A DNA stretch of 64,000 bases from Nymphaea colorata (taxonomy: Eukaryota; Streptophyta; Magnoliopsida; Nymphaeales; Nymphaeaceae), in assembly GCF_008831285.2 (NCBI RefSeq), contig NC_045147.1, positions 15,974,854 through 16,038,853 of the forward strand, read 5' to 3'. Below the pieces are notes generated by a model. The model had not been told where the DNA came from, did no database searches, and saw only the letters and a program-made list of their open reading frames with translations. The stretch's first letter is position 1. Every line of letters starts with the position of its first letter. Positions 14,927 to 25,700 of the stretch are shown here, in pieces. The translations under genes and the position numbers were made by a program.

Positions 14927-15534
14927 TAAAGTTTTAGTGGTTCGGAAAACCGTTATATGTCATTGGTAACTTTGAGATGAAAAGTTTCAAGTGAACCTTG
15001 CGTATACGTTATGTGTGATCAAATCCTTCAAATACCACCAAGAAAAGGAGTAAACGGTCGGCTCCTTTTTTTTTTTTTCCTTTCCCGTTTCGCTTTTATC
15101 TTTTCATTTTCTAATTCGCGGATCAAGGTCACGGCCTAGATGATTTAGATAGTCGAATGTATCAAGAGCTTTTCGTTGCTCAATGGATGCGCTCAAGTTC
15201 TTTTGATCCGGTGGTCGCTAGTAATGATCGATAGAAAATAAATAACTAGCAAGTAGCTTAGTTTGAGGATCCACTAATCTAACCTTGCCAACCCTGCTTA
15301 ATTATGTTGTTAATTATCCTTGTCAATATGACAAAAACTTGTTTAGTTAATGTTGCAAGAAAAAATACAGATTCAAACACGATAACATATTCCAAATTTG
15401 AATGTGGACACTGATATACAAGTCCAACTATAAATCAATCGGCTGGATATCCTAAGAACTTCAGCCCGACTCTAAGACAAATGAATGACTACACATGTAT
15501 GCTCACACCAGCCTTTATGTATCTCCACTACTGC

Positions 15535-15690
15535 TTAACATCCATGATAGGGCCTACATCTGTTCTGAATCTGCTCTGCATTGTACAGTGGATGGTGTTT
15601 TTTGATCACCAAGATATCACTCGACATGTTGTCCATATAGAACCCCAGCAATCCAGGCTTCTCAAAATGCTGAAATGGCTGATGTTGATG
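15535..15690 (-). pseudogene. Possible 3'-terminal exon of an unidentified minus-strand gene
   Basis: Reading the minus strand there is a gene-like open stretch that ends at a TAA (15535-15537). It includes the peptide EKPGLLGFYMDNMSSDILV and ends in RCRPYHGC. A candidate AG acceptor lies at 15680-15679. I do not recognise the family. It lies on the same strand as two further open stretches at 15880-16185 and 16182-16343, so the three may be exons of one gene or relics of one. Composition looks coding, but no start-to-stop model could be closed with confidence. Confidence 0.25.
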
Positions 15691-15879
15691 TCAAGAGAGA
15701 ACCACTAAGATGTAAAGAAGAAAAGGAAACAAGGAGGAAGAAAAACCAGAATTAAGTGGTTCGGTTTCAGTAAACCTACATCCATCAGTAAACCTACATC
15801 CACGGCCAGAAAGAAAACTCTTGCTTCCTTTTCTTATTTTTGTTTCATGTTCATCAATACATTGTATAGACTGTAGAAA

Positions 15880-16185
15880 TCATCGTGAGAGATTTTTGGA
15901 CATAATGGTTTTGTCAGTTTCACTCTTTTCTTCTAGCGTTTCAGGTTGAGAAACGTGAGCCAGATCAGGGTCATTATGACCTTTCTTTGTCTCTTCTCTT
16001 GTTAACGTTTCATCTTGAGAAACGTAGGCTGGAGCAGGATCTTTCTCGTTTCCTCCTGGCGTTTCAGGTTGAGAAGCGTGCAGCATGAAAACTCCCATTT
16101 TGTTCCTTGCCGCTGTTGATATCATAGTTGGAACGTTGCAGTTGAATTGGGCGTTACAGCATTTGAACCAAGACTTTCTTTTTAG
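15880..16185 (-). pseudogene. Possible internal exon with short peptide repeats, unidentified
   Basis: An open minus-strand stretch of 102 codons. It begins just after a possible AG acceptor with a Cys-containing segment (SWFKCCNAQFNCNVP). It then holds three imperfect repeats of a roughly 21-24-residue unit built around xVSQPETL (HASQPETP, YVSQDETL, HVSQPETL), separated by acidic and lysine-rich linkers, and ends at a stop at 15880. At DNA level the repeats show as a recurring GAGAAACGT / CAGGTTGAGAA motif. The frame differs from the adjoining 16182-16343 frame, so splicing or a frameshift would be needed to join them. Function unknown. Confidence 0.3.
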
Positions 16186-16343
16186 CTGGATTGCTCATGA
16201 TTGTCGTGGGCCACTTTAGGAACAATTTTCTTTAATAAGGTGTAGATGCCTTTGCCACAATTTCCACATTCTCGAGAATGCAGAGGGAAAGTGCTTTGCA
16301 ATGGAGCCGTTCCTTTGTAATGCTTGTCATGTCGAAAGGACAT
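16182..16343 (-). CDS. Small minus-strand ORF (53 aa) with upstream TATA-like box
   Basis: ATG at 16343 opens a 54-codon frame (stop TAA at 16184-16182) with a small CxxC motif in SRECGNCGKGIYTLLKK. About 70-80 bases upstream on the minus strand is a TATA-like CTATAAATTC (16413-16422). It could be a small protein or, more likely, the first exon of a gene that continues through 15880-16185. I do not recognise the family. Confidence 0.3.
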   Translation of the reverse strand: MSFRHDKHYKGTAPLQSTFPLHSRECGNCGKGIYTLLKKIVPKVAHDNHEQSS

Positions 16344-16581
16344 TGCCAAGTTGGTGCGAGTGAAAATATTGTATAAAGGAGACTGCCTTTTACAGGTGCG
16401 CGTACGTGTCTGAATTTATAGTGTATGGGCCAATATTCTCACATAAATATCTACCTTTGTGGCGCATGTAATTTCTTCTTTTTTCGGCGTTCTTGTTCTC
16501 TCACAAGTTGAAATATAAGCATTTTAGCATCATAAAAAAGAGTTAGCCGGAGAAAATTATGGATGTTACTCATCTACGAAT

Positions 16582-16635
16582 GAACTGTAGCATGTGCGAT
16601 AATCAATCTAGGAACTGTAGCATGTGCGATAATCA
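16582..16635. repeat. 30-bp period direct repeat
   Basis: The string GAACTGTAGCATGTGCGATA occurs at 16582 and again at 16612, continuing with AATCAA each time. A two-copy tandem duplication. Confidence 0.8.
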
Positions 16636-18923
16636 AGTTGAAGAGTGCATCGTTTAAGTTGCGAAAAAGCCTAAATCCCCAAAGATATAGTTTCCACCTC
16701 TCCTGTACCACCCAAAATGGATGCACTTATTGAGCTGCCATCCTCATCATTCATTGTTAATAGATCATTACCATTGGAAAAAAAAAAAGAGGGAGAAGCA
16801 GAAGCGGATGTCATGTCCTTCAACTGGGAACTCATTTTCCAAGATATTGCAAGAAGCATCTCATGTTCTTAGTTCCTGGACCAACTGGTGAAAGAATGGA
16901 GTAGAGATCTCAAACTGTGTGAAATTTCTGTGCTTAATTAAGGTCCATCTGGAATATATATTTTATCTTATCGTGCAATAGAAACACCTAGATAATTTTG
17001 TGCTACATCACTTGCAGCATTCCTAGTCCTCCTATTAGTAAAGCACTGTACTTTAAATGTTCATAACATTTTTTTTTGTGATATCAACAAACTTTTTCTT
17101 AATGAACCCGATATTTTAACTCCCCAAATTTTTTTCAACCCATTTCAAGTTTTTGACAACCACCTACTTCTCTATGAATGTCTAGCCAGGCACATCTTCT
17201 TGTCCATATCACTTTCTAGATATATAAACTAAGGTTCGTTTGCCTATAACCTGTAGAATGGGGGTTTCAAGCTCAATTAGAAGTAGGGATTTATTTGCAA
17301 ACTTGTAAAAAAGAAGGAAGTTATTCGAAAATGGTTGGTATTGGTGGCTGTCATGAAAAAATTTCAAATGTCAATTCTAAACCACGGTAGCTGTCATAGA
17401 ATGAGGGTCCTAATTAGGAAATTGACTATATATTTGTCGATGTATGTTGAAATACATAGCTCTTTTATTTCATTTTTAAATTCAAAATACTTAGTTGACG
17501 GGTGTCTCATTTCAAGGGTTGTAGCGCATACCGGAATAGGTTTCGAAGTATGATTTGTGAACTTTAAGGGTGGTGAACAAGAAGAAAGACCCAGAAAAAA
17601 CCACTCACTCATTCAATAAAATTAAAATTGATAGTTGATTGGTGCCTCACTTTCCATTTAAATTTCGAAACAGTCGTACATTTTAGAAATAAAAAAATAA
17701 AAAGAAAAGTAAGGGCATCTACCTCCTCCTTCCCAACTTTTAAATGTACAAATAATCTAAACTACTTTAAATCAATTTAAAAATAAAAAATAAAAAACAG
17801 ATATGCGCCTGCATCCAGCGGCCTATGTGCCTGCCAGTCAATACTCGTCATAACGTATTGGCCAGTATAACCCTATTTTTTTTCATTTTATACATTTTAA
17901 AAATAAATAAAAACGTTTAAATCGATTTAAAAAAAAAAAACATGTAGCTGCCCGGTATCATGTCCACAAGGAGCTCTGACAAGACCATGGATCGCATTGT
18001 TGCTCAGTAACTCAGTCAAGCAACAACCGACCTCAAGATGAAATTAGATGCATGGCCACCACCGACTTAATTTGAATTCTTCAGTTCCTCACTTTTATGG
18101 ACTCAATCCATATGGGCTACTTGTTACTGTTCAATGTTAAGTCTCCTCTAATATTGCAAGAGTTTGGAACAAAAGCCTTTCTAATACGGCAAAGATATCT
18201 TTTAAGATTAATAAGAAGTGCAAGGATGTGCAAAGACACTAAGGAAATAATTTGTGAGTGTTTCATAAATTTGATTTAAAAATTAGGCAAATTAATGTTG
18301 TCAAACAACTTCTAAAGGACATTAAAATTGACCACGAAATGTTTGGGAATCAATAAGAAGGTTTTCTTTGTAAAGTTTTACTAAAAATTAGATTACTATA
18401 TGTACCCGATCTAGTTTCATGACTGCTTAATTAATTATCTGTACCTTAACCTTTAACTCTCTTGAATGTAAACTAAAGTAAAGTATCGTGCAAGGCAACT
18501 TCGAACTGTCCACCAGATTAAGTTAATTTCATGCGAAGTCATTATTCAAACTTCGAAGACCAATAGGGAGGATGTGTTTTGACAATGACTCGGAAATAAG
18601 TAAAAGGGAAGATATCGACAGCTATATAAGCTTGCGTTTTATTATCAGCGCATTTGACTATTAGTAACCTTCTTCTTTTTTGGCTGCTGGACTGTAATAG
18701 GTTACAAAATGAGTTGAGATCTGAGAGAGCTAGTCTTCAGGCAACCAAATTGTTAATATAATCTTTCTTTTCTTTTCCTGAACTGTTGGTAGGCCCATTC
18801 TTTTTTCCACCAAAAGTAATTGGTAGCCAGACTGTTCATCAAATGCCTCCGCCGCCGGCCCGCCAGCGTCAAATTTCTGCAACTGTTTTGAATTATAAAT
18901 ATTTATATATATAAAGAGGGAGC

Positions 18924-18947
18924 AGAGAGAGAGAGAGAGAGAGAGAG
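18924..18947. repeat. (GA)12 microsatellite
   Basis: Uninterrupted AG/GA dinucleotide run in intergenic DNA, preceded by an AT-rich segment. Confidence 0.85.
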
Positions 18948-20087
18948 TAATTGGTAGCCGGACTGTTGTGGAACACAGTCCATATATGAGATGCCACGGC
19001 CGAAGAAGAATAACATGAACAAGAGAAGTACTACTGCATCAGCTGCGGAATCAGAGTCCGGCCTCACATAATTTAATTGAATTCGAATTGTATTAATTTG
19101 TTATTTGCATATTGGACGGTGGACCTTGTCTACGATTCACTGTCGGCTTGCTGTAATTTGACTATGAAATGTTGCCATGAAACTTACTAACATGGCTGGA
19201 GATCCACCATTGAAATAGAAGCTTTCCAGTTTTCGTTCGCTGGCTAATTTCTTGTTGCTTTCTTGATTTTCTCTCAGAATACTGCGTCACTATAGCAAAG
19301 TGGTGAATTCTTTCAGGTTTTGTAAATAAGCATCTGGTTCAGCATTATGTATGCGAGAGAGAAGACAAGTGACAGACGTATAAGACCAAGCAGAGGAGGG
19401 TACGTTGTAAAAGCATCTGAAGGTTTAAATAGAATAAACTATCAAATGAAAATGGTTTCAGTGGCATAGTGGCTGATGAAAGTCACATGCAACAGTTGTT
19501 CAATCATGCAAAGGGAGTGCAGAGAAAGCACTACCAATCTCTGCACAAATCAGCAGCATCAAAGGTGGACGGTTCAGAGAGCAAAGAATTGGAAGGATCT
19601 GCGGCTCTCTGTAATTGGAGAATTTGGGCGGCCTGCCAAAATATATAGATTTGAAAACAATGAAGATGGTAACACACAGACGAACCATACAAGGCCCATA
19701 ACCTCCCACAATGGCTTCCCAAGGAACACCACCAACAAAAACTTCTAGAATCTGTCATTCTCTTTGTGACCTAGGTAAGGTAAGCTACATACCAAAAGCA
19801 AGATCACATCCCACTTCGCAGATATATTTATTAGGATCTAATAAGCACATTTGCATAGAAAAGAGATGAAAAAGTAATGAGTAAATCTGCAGGTTATGAT
19901 GAAAGGGAAGAAAGCAGAGTTCCAGCACACGGAATTGGCTTCTCAAAACAAGGGTATGACTCAAGCGCTCGTTCCATTTTCCAATGACGTAAGCTCATTC
20001 CCATGCACCTTTTATATTTTTCTCGTCACTGAGTATTTCCCCATGGCCTTTTTTATTCTCCCTCCCTCTGCGCACTGCTGATGATTA

Positions 20088-20097
20088 TTTATAAAAG
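20088..20097 (+). promoter_or_regulatory. TATA box of the CYP735A gene
   Basis: TTTATAAAAG lies about 195 bases upstream of the CYP735A start codon in the correct orientation. By usual spacing transcription would start near 20120-20130, giving a 5' leader of about 165 bases. Inferred from sequence only. Confidence 0.5.
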
Positions 20098-20218
20098 GGT
20101 GCCGAGTCTTACCTTAATCCCATCGACTCGCTTCGGTGGGATTCTGTTATCTTCCACGCCATTTTTTCTGATTCCTTATATTGATCCTCTTTCTGATCCC
20201 CACATAGACAGTTGATAT

Positions 20219-20242
20219 ATGAGGAAGGCATCAGGAGTCTAG
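20219..20242 (+). promoter_or_regulatory. Upstream ORF in the CYP735A leader
   Basis: An ATG at 20219 opens a seven-codon frame (MRKASGV, stop TAG at 20240-20242) that ends 48 bases before the main start at 20291. If the leader starts at the TATA-predicted site, ribosomes meet this ATG first, so it may damp translation of the enzyme. Conservation is unknown. Confidence 0.35.
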
Positions 20243-20290
20243 GGATATATTCTCGCTGTGTACTTTATACCAGACAAAGTTATAGCAGCC

Positions 20291-22747
20291 ATGGCTGTCC
20301 TTTTGCTCATTGTTTTGATATTGGCTTCATGTTTGGTGCTAAGAGTGGCCGTGGAAACCATCTGTGTCTACTGGTTAACTCCCCGACGCATCAGACAGTT
20401 CATGGAAAAGCAAGGAGTTCGTGGACCTCACCCACGGTTTTTAGTTGGCAATCTTTTCCACATGGCTTCTCTTGTCCAGGAGACCACCTCCTCTGACATG
20501 GGCTCTGTTCACCATGACATCGTCGGAAGACTCTTGCCTCATTACGTCCTCTGGTCTAAGCTATATGGTAAAAAGAACAATAACCAAACAGTTAAAAAGG
20601 GAAAATAAAAAGATAAATTAACTTTTCAATTACGTCTTGATCCCTTTGCTCTTGTCTGTAACCTGCCTGCAAAACCAACTCGATTCCTTAACCATGAAGT
20701 TTGCTTCTGTTTGCAGGAAAAAGATTCATATATTGGTGGGGAGTTGAGCCAAGGATGTGTCTGTCAGAAACGGAGCTGATCAAAGAGCTGCTTTCTGCTA
20801 AAAATAGCCAAGTTTATGGAAAATCATGGCTGCAGAGGCAAGGGGCGAAGCACTTCATTGGGAAAGGCTTATTGATGGCCAATGGTGAAGAATGGGTCCA
20901 TCAACGCCACATAGCAGCACCGGCATTTCAAGCAGACAAGCTCAAAGTAAGAAAAGAAGGGAAACATAGTAGATTCTTCTTTTTAAATTGCTTGGAAGGA
21001 AGGATGCCCTATTGTTGGATCTGATTTTTTTTCTTCATTTTTCATTCTTGGCCTTGTTCTGGCTTTCCGGGACAGGGGCGCATTGGGCATATGGTAGACT
21101 GCACGAGGCGTGCATTGCAGTGCTTGCGTTCAGCAGCAGAATCGGGACAAACAGAGGTGGAAATCAATGGCTTCTTCAACAGGCTAACTGCAGACATCAT
21201 ATGTAGGACAGAGTTTGACATTAATTATGAGAAAGGCAAGAAGATTTTTGATCTCCTTACCACCCTGCAGCATCACTCTTCTAAGGCAAGCCGGCATCTA
21301 TGGTTTCCTGGTAGCAGGTGTATCTCTTTTAGCCATCACCATATCTTGATGATTTTCAACCTTCTTCACTTTTAGTTAGATCAAGGTTGTTTTCCGGAGA
21401 AGTTTGACATCTATCTATGCTCTGTTTGTAGGTTTTTTCCTAGTAGATACAACAGAGAAATCAAGAGGGTCAAGGTGGAAATAGAGTATCTACTGATGCA
21501 GATCATCGAGAGGAGGAGAGACGGAGTGGAAATAGGAAGGAGCGCCTCCTACGGCAATGGTTTGCTTGGGCTCTTATTGGAACAGGTTGAGAACAAGAAT
21601 TCCAAGTCTAACTTCACGATACAGCATCTTATAGACGAATGCAAGACGTTCTTTTTCACAGGCCACGAGACCACTGGTCTCCTTCTAACTTGGACAGTTA
21701 TGCTGCTTGCTTGCAACCCTTCTTGGCAAGAGAAAGCCAGGGAAGAAGTGCTCCGAGTCTGCCAAGGCTCACCTCCTTCTGCTGATCACCTCACGAAGCT
21801 CCCTCTGGTAAAGATTCCTAAGCAACTCACCACCATCTTCTGGTTTAGTAATTTTTTAACTGCTAATTCTGCAAAGCGAACTATGAATATGACTAGTTGT
21901 AAGATCCAAAGGTAGAGTCATGAGAGAGGAACAAAAGTAGACGACTCCTAGGGATCCCCAGAAGCCAAACAGAGAGAGCCCTATGATTTTATGGGAAGTC
22001 TAATCTTTAAAGCAGCCACGGCCACGTATTCACAACTTGGAACACTTCCGATTGGAAGGGTAGATTGTTTATTAATATTCAAAAGCCAGGGGAGATTAAT
22101 TATCGAGAGAAGCCATGTCTATATACTTGCATGCGTGTCGCTTATTGCGCAGAAGGATGAAACGTAGTGAACATGATGCTTTTCATTTTGACTGCATTGA
22201 TTGATTGATTGAAAGATTTTGAGTGAGAGATAAAGAAAGCAAGAATTTATTTATTAGTTTTAGAAGCATAGAGATGCCTTTACTGCCTTCCATGGATTGA
22301 CAGTTTGGCGATATTCTGGGTGTGCAGTTGGGCATGATTCTGAACGAGTCCTTGAGGCTGTACCCACCTGCTGCACTCCTACCCAGGCAAGCATTCGAGG
22401 ACACCATGCTGGGCGACCTCCAGATTCCCAAAGGTCTGTCCATATGGATCCCAGTGCTGGCGATCCACCACAGTGAGGAGCTCTGGGGGAAGGACGCCAA
22501 TGAGTTCAATCCAGAGAGATTCGCCGGCAGATCGTTTGCCTCAGGCAGGCACTTCATGCCATTTGCAGCAGGACCCAGGAACTGCATCGGCCAGGCCTTC
22601 GCCATCATGGAAGCCAAAGTGGTCTTGGCCATGCTGCTTTCCAGCTTCAGCTTCACTGTCTCTCACAACTACAGGCACGCACCCGTCTATGTCCTGACTT
22701 TGAAGCCTAAGCATGGAGTGCAGATCGACTTGAAGCCTCTTCAGTAG
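20291..22747 (+). CDS. CYP735A: Cytochrome P450 CYP735A, cytokinin trans-hydroxylase
   Basis: ER-anchored monooxygenase of the CYP735A subfamily. Known members hydroxylate the side chain of isopentenyladenine nucleotides to make trans-zeatin-type cytokinins. Five exons are assigned: 20291-20567, 20717-20946, 21076-21317, 21432-21807 and 22328-22747. All are GT..AG with consistent phases, giving 1545 nt and 514 residues, the family length. There is an N-terminal membrane anchor (residues ~2-25), then YWLTPRRIRQFMEKQGV and the Pro-rich hinge GPHPR. HHDIVGRLLPHYVLWSKLYG and LTADIICRTEF are close to Arabidopsis CYP735A1 as I remember it. Helix I is TGHETT (326-331), the ExxR is ESLR (382-385), followed by FNPERF. 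The heme loop FAAGPRNCIG has the Cys ligand at residue 461. Nothing looks broken. The subfamily call rests on remembered similarity along the whole protein. Confidence 0.93.
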
Positions 22748-25700
22748 TGCTGTGATTGATCCTTCATTAATTTTCTTAGCTTACCACTTTCCTGTTTTCT
22801 TTAACTTATTCAAAAGCCGATGAAGCCGACGCTGTAACTTGGGTCTTAAGGTGGAGTTCCCAAGGGAGCACTTCAGTTGCAGGTCTCCTAGTTTCAAGCT
22901 GGTTCGGGAAAAATATTTTCTTTTCTCAGCATGCAGGTGGGTCTAGCAGCATATGGACAAAAGAGAGCAGCCTAATGTGTCAGCAGCCAGCTTCTTTACC
23001 AATCTTCGGTTTTTTTTTTCTTTCTTCCCTACTGTTTGCATATGTTGCAGATGCTAATTAATGCAGTCAATGGGAAATTCGTCTTCAATGGTACTAGACA
23101 CTGGAAAACATGACGTAAACGATTGACCCTCTCTAGATCGGGACATGCAATAAAGTTTAATTTAGAAGTCATCTAAGTCATGAAAACTCCATTTGAACGT
23201 CATACGAAACAAATCTATAGCAAATTTTAAAAGGGCCAATCACCAGCAAAGGATGGGGGCTACACTGATCAGCAACAGATACGGATATGGATGACCCAGT
23301 GTAGCATCCACAAGATTTTCCTCAAGATTGCTGTTTCGATAAAAAACCTAATGAGCTAGGAAATGAAAGCATAAAAAGCATCTTTTATCATTCTTCTTAT
23401 TTTTCTAATGCGGGAGTAAACGTTTAATTAGTATTGTCTATTTCTTTGTCCGAAAAGGTCCATAGTGCATATACATAATTTGGTGATTAACTTAATGTGG
23501 TCAAGTTGAATGTCAGGAGACTCGTTTTTTCTTAGAATGACATGAGAGAAAGCTGAGACAAGAAAATAGCAAGGTTGGGTTTGTTTCAATTCAGGATTTT
23601 CGATCCCTTTTATCACCTGCACATTATGAGGACTACCATTTTCATCACACATGTTGAACTTGGCTGATCTCAATCCGATCATAACGATTCCAGTTTATGT
23701 GATCAATTCTGAACCAAGTCATTGCAGTGAGTACCAAAGTCAAGTGCAATATTATTTTGTTTACAGAGTCAGTTTTGGGATCCATCATATGGCCAGTCGA
23801 TTTTGGATGAATTGGGTCATGATAATTTTCATTTTTGAGAACAAGTTTTTACTCTTCGGATAATATTAGCTTATACAAATTGGAATTGATTGATTCTAAG
23901 GCGCAGAATGAAACCAACAGTGTTCCACGTTCTTTTTAAATCTGTCGAAACCAGATGCAAACACGTGTTGTTTTTGTCGCATTAATTTTAGAGGATGTAG
24001 GGTCAAGCGATGTAGCTCCACTGCTCTAGAGTCATCACAAACTCCACTACTATGTGATATACATATTTAATCAAACTGTGCCTAACATTTATGTATATCT
24101 ATATAAGTTGTTAACAATTTAGAAAATCACTTGTGATATTAGTATTTGCAGCACTCTGCTGATTGCCACTGATAAGGTTTTAGACTTTGGAACGATGTAC
24201 ACGACTCTTATTTTTTATGTTCTAGTGAAGGGGTCCATTGTGCTAAACCACTTCCCCTTGAACAAAGGAGGACCCTACAACACTTACGTTAGTTAAAATA
24301 AAGAGACTTTATAAAAAAGCTAGGTTGGCAAGCCGCTGACTTTTCTCTGATCTTGATGTTAATTAGCAGTATTTCTTGCATATGTTACTAGCTAAAACAG
24401 AGTTCTTTCCACTTTAATTGAGCTTAAGACCTTCAAGTTGCAGAAAATAAAGTTTGTTTTTGCTTAAATTGGAATAAGGGAGCCTGCCCAATTGCCAATT
24501 TTAAATATCCTGAAAAGCCAAAACTGGTTAAACCAACTGCAACAACTTCCCATTGACAACCTAAGGGCATAAGCAGTAGATAATTAATGGCATGCATTGG
24601 AATTTGTAACCTGAATTTAATTGTAGCTGATCAATCAAATACATAAAATATGACCTCTCCGGCCCATAGGGCCAGTCTTTTTACAGTGGTTTCTTAATTT
24701 AGGAGCGCAGCAGAATTTTTTGACTGTCCAATAAATTCTCAAACGGACATAATTTTACAGTCTAATGACTCATAGTTTGCCTCAACCAACCATTATGGAT
24801 TTGAATACTTCAATCCACTAAAACGCACACCCTTAATGCTCGTAACATGCATGATAGATCCATTTGACATACAAGAAGGATGGTGAAAAAGAAGGTACGC
24901 AAGTCTTTGAAGAGGTTGGTGCAATGGTCAAAGTAGGGGCATGTAGGTGACTAGTTCTTGTTTTGAATGCCTGAGGCATTAACTCCTTGTGCTACAAACA
25001 AGGAACCACATGACATGCAAGTTGAAGCATGGTAATGGCAGCATCCCTGATGTACAGAAAGCATGTCCTTTACCTTACAAGAATGAGAGGTTGAGCATAG
25101 ACTTCAGCTCTTATCTGAACAGTAGGATGAAATACTCATTCAATTCACCTAAAGAAAAAAGATATGTAAATGTGTTGGGCTTGGATTGGATATAACTATT
25201 CTCATTTTCAAACATTGGATATTGCATAACCAAAATTGAGTTTGTACAGGATTTGGATTGGATATGACTATTACCATCTTATACCATAGGACATTGCCTA
25301 GCCAATATGAGAGTCGGACTCACAGTCGGCTGTACAGAATACAAGACGTGGTCACGCCCAATTGTCAGTTAAATTAGGGTATAAGGTCAATCTGATAAAA
25401 AATTCGAATTTAGCTACTAATTGGACCAGAATTTCATTGAGATCTGAGTAATTGGTTATGGATTTGAATTTACATCAACTCCCAGAGTGATAAGAGAAGC
25501 AACGATAAGATTGTGATGCCGTCGTAGTCTCTATGGGGTTGTGCCCCACTTTGTGCAGTATGTTGCAACCTTGAACCAAAAAAGGGGCCTTACGAAGAAT
25601 GACCATTGCGGCCTTATTTTTAAAATTACTTTAAAAGGAAAAACTTTCTTTTACATGTAGGGGCCGTTTGACAACAGTAACAATATGTTATTGTTTAATA

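Larger units (their letters stand above)
8339..15534. other. Intergenic DNA between NPF gene and the 15.5 kb candidate
   Basis: AT-rich non-coding DNA. The first ~100 bases are the probable 3' UTR of the NPF gene. A GAT/ATG triplet run lies near 12440-12466 and a GC-richer stretch with CGGC-rich text lies near 14390-14720. A 160-codon open frame at 12561-13043 has low-complexity hydrophobic content without domain features and is not called. No RNA gene was recognised. Confidence 0.5.
16344..20087. other. Intergenic DNA, AT-rich, no gene called
   Basis: Non-coding sequence with several low-complexity runs: poly-A and poly-T tracts near 17040-17130 and 17690-17940, and a GA repeat at 18924-18947. 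A 62-codon minus-strand open frame at 16671-16859 is not supported by anything else. The far right end is the probable promoter region of the CYP735A gene. Confidence 0.45.
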
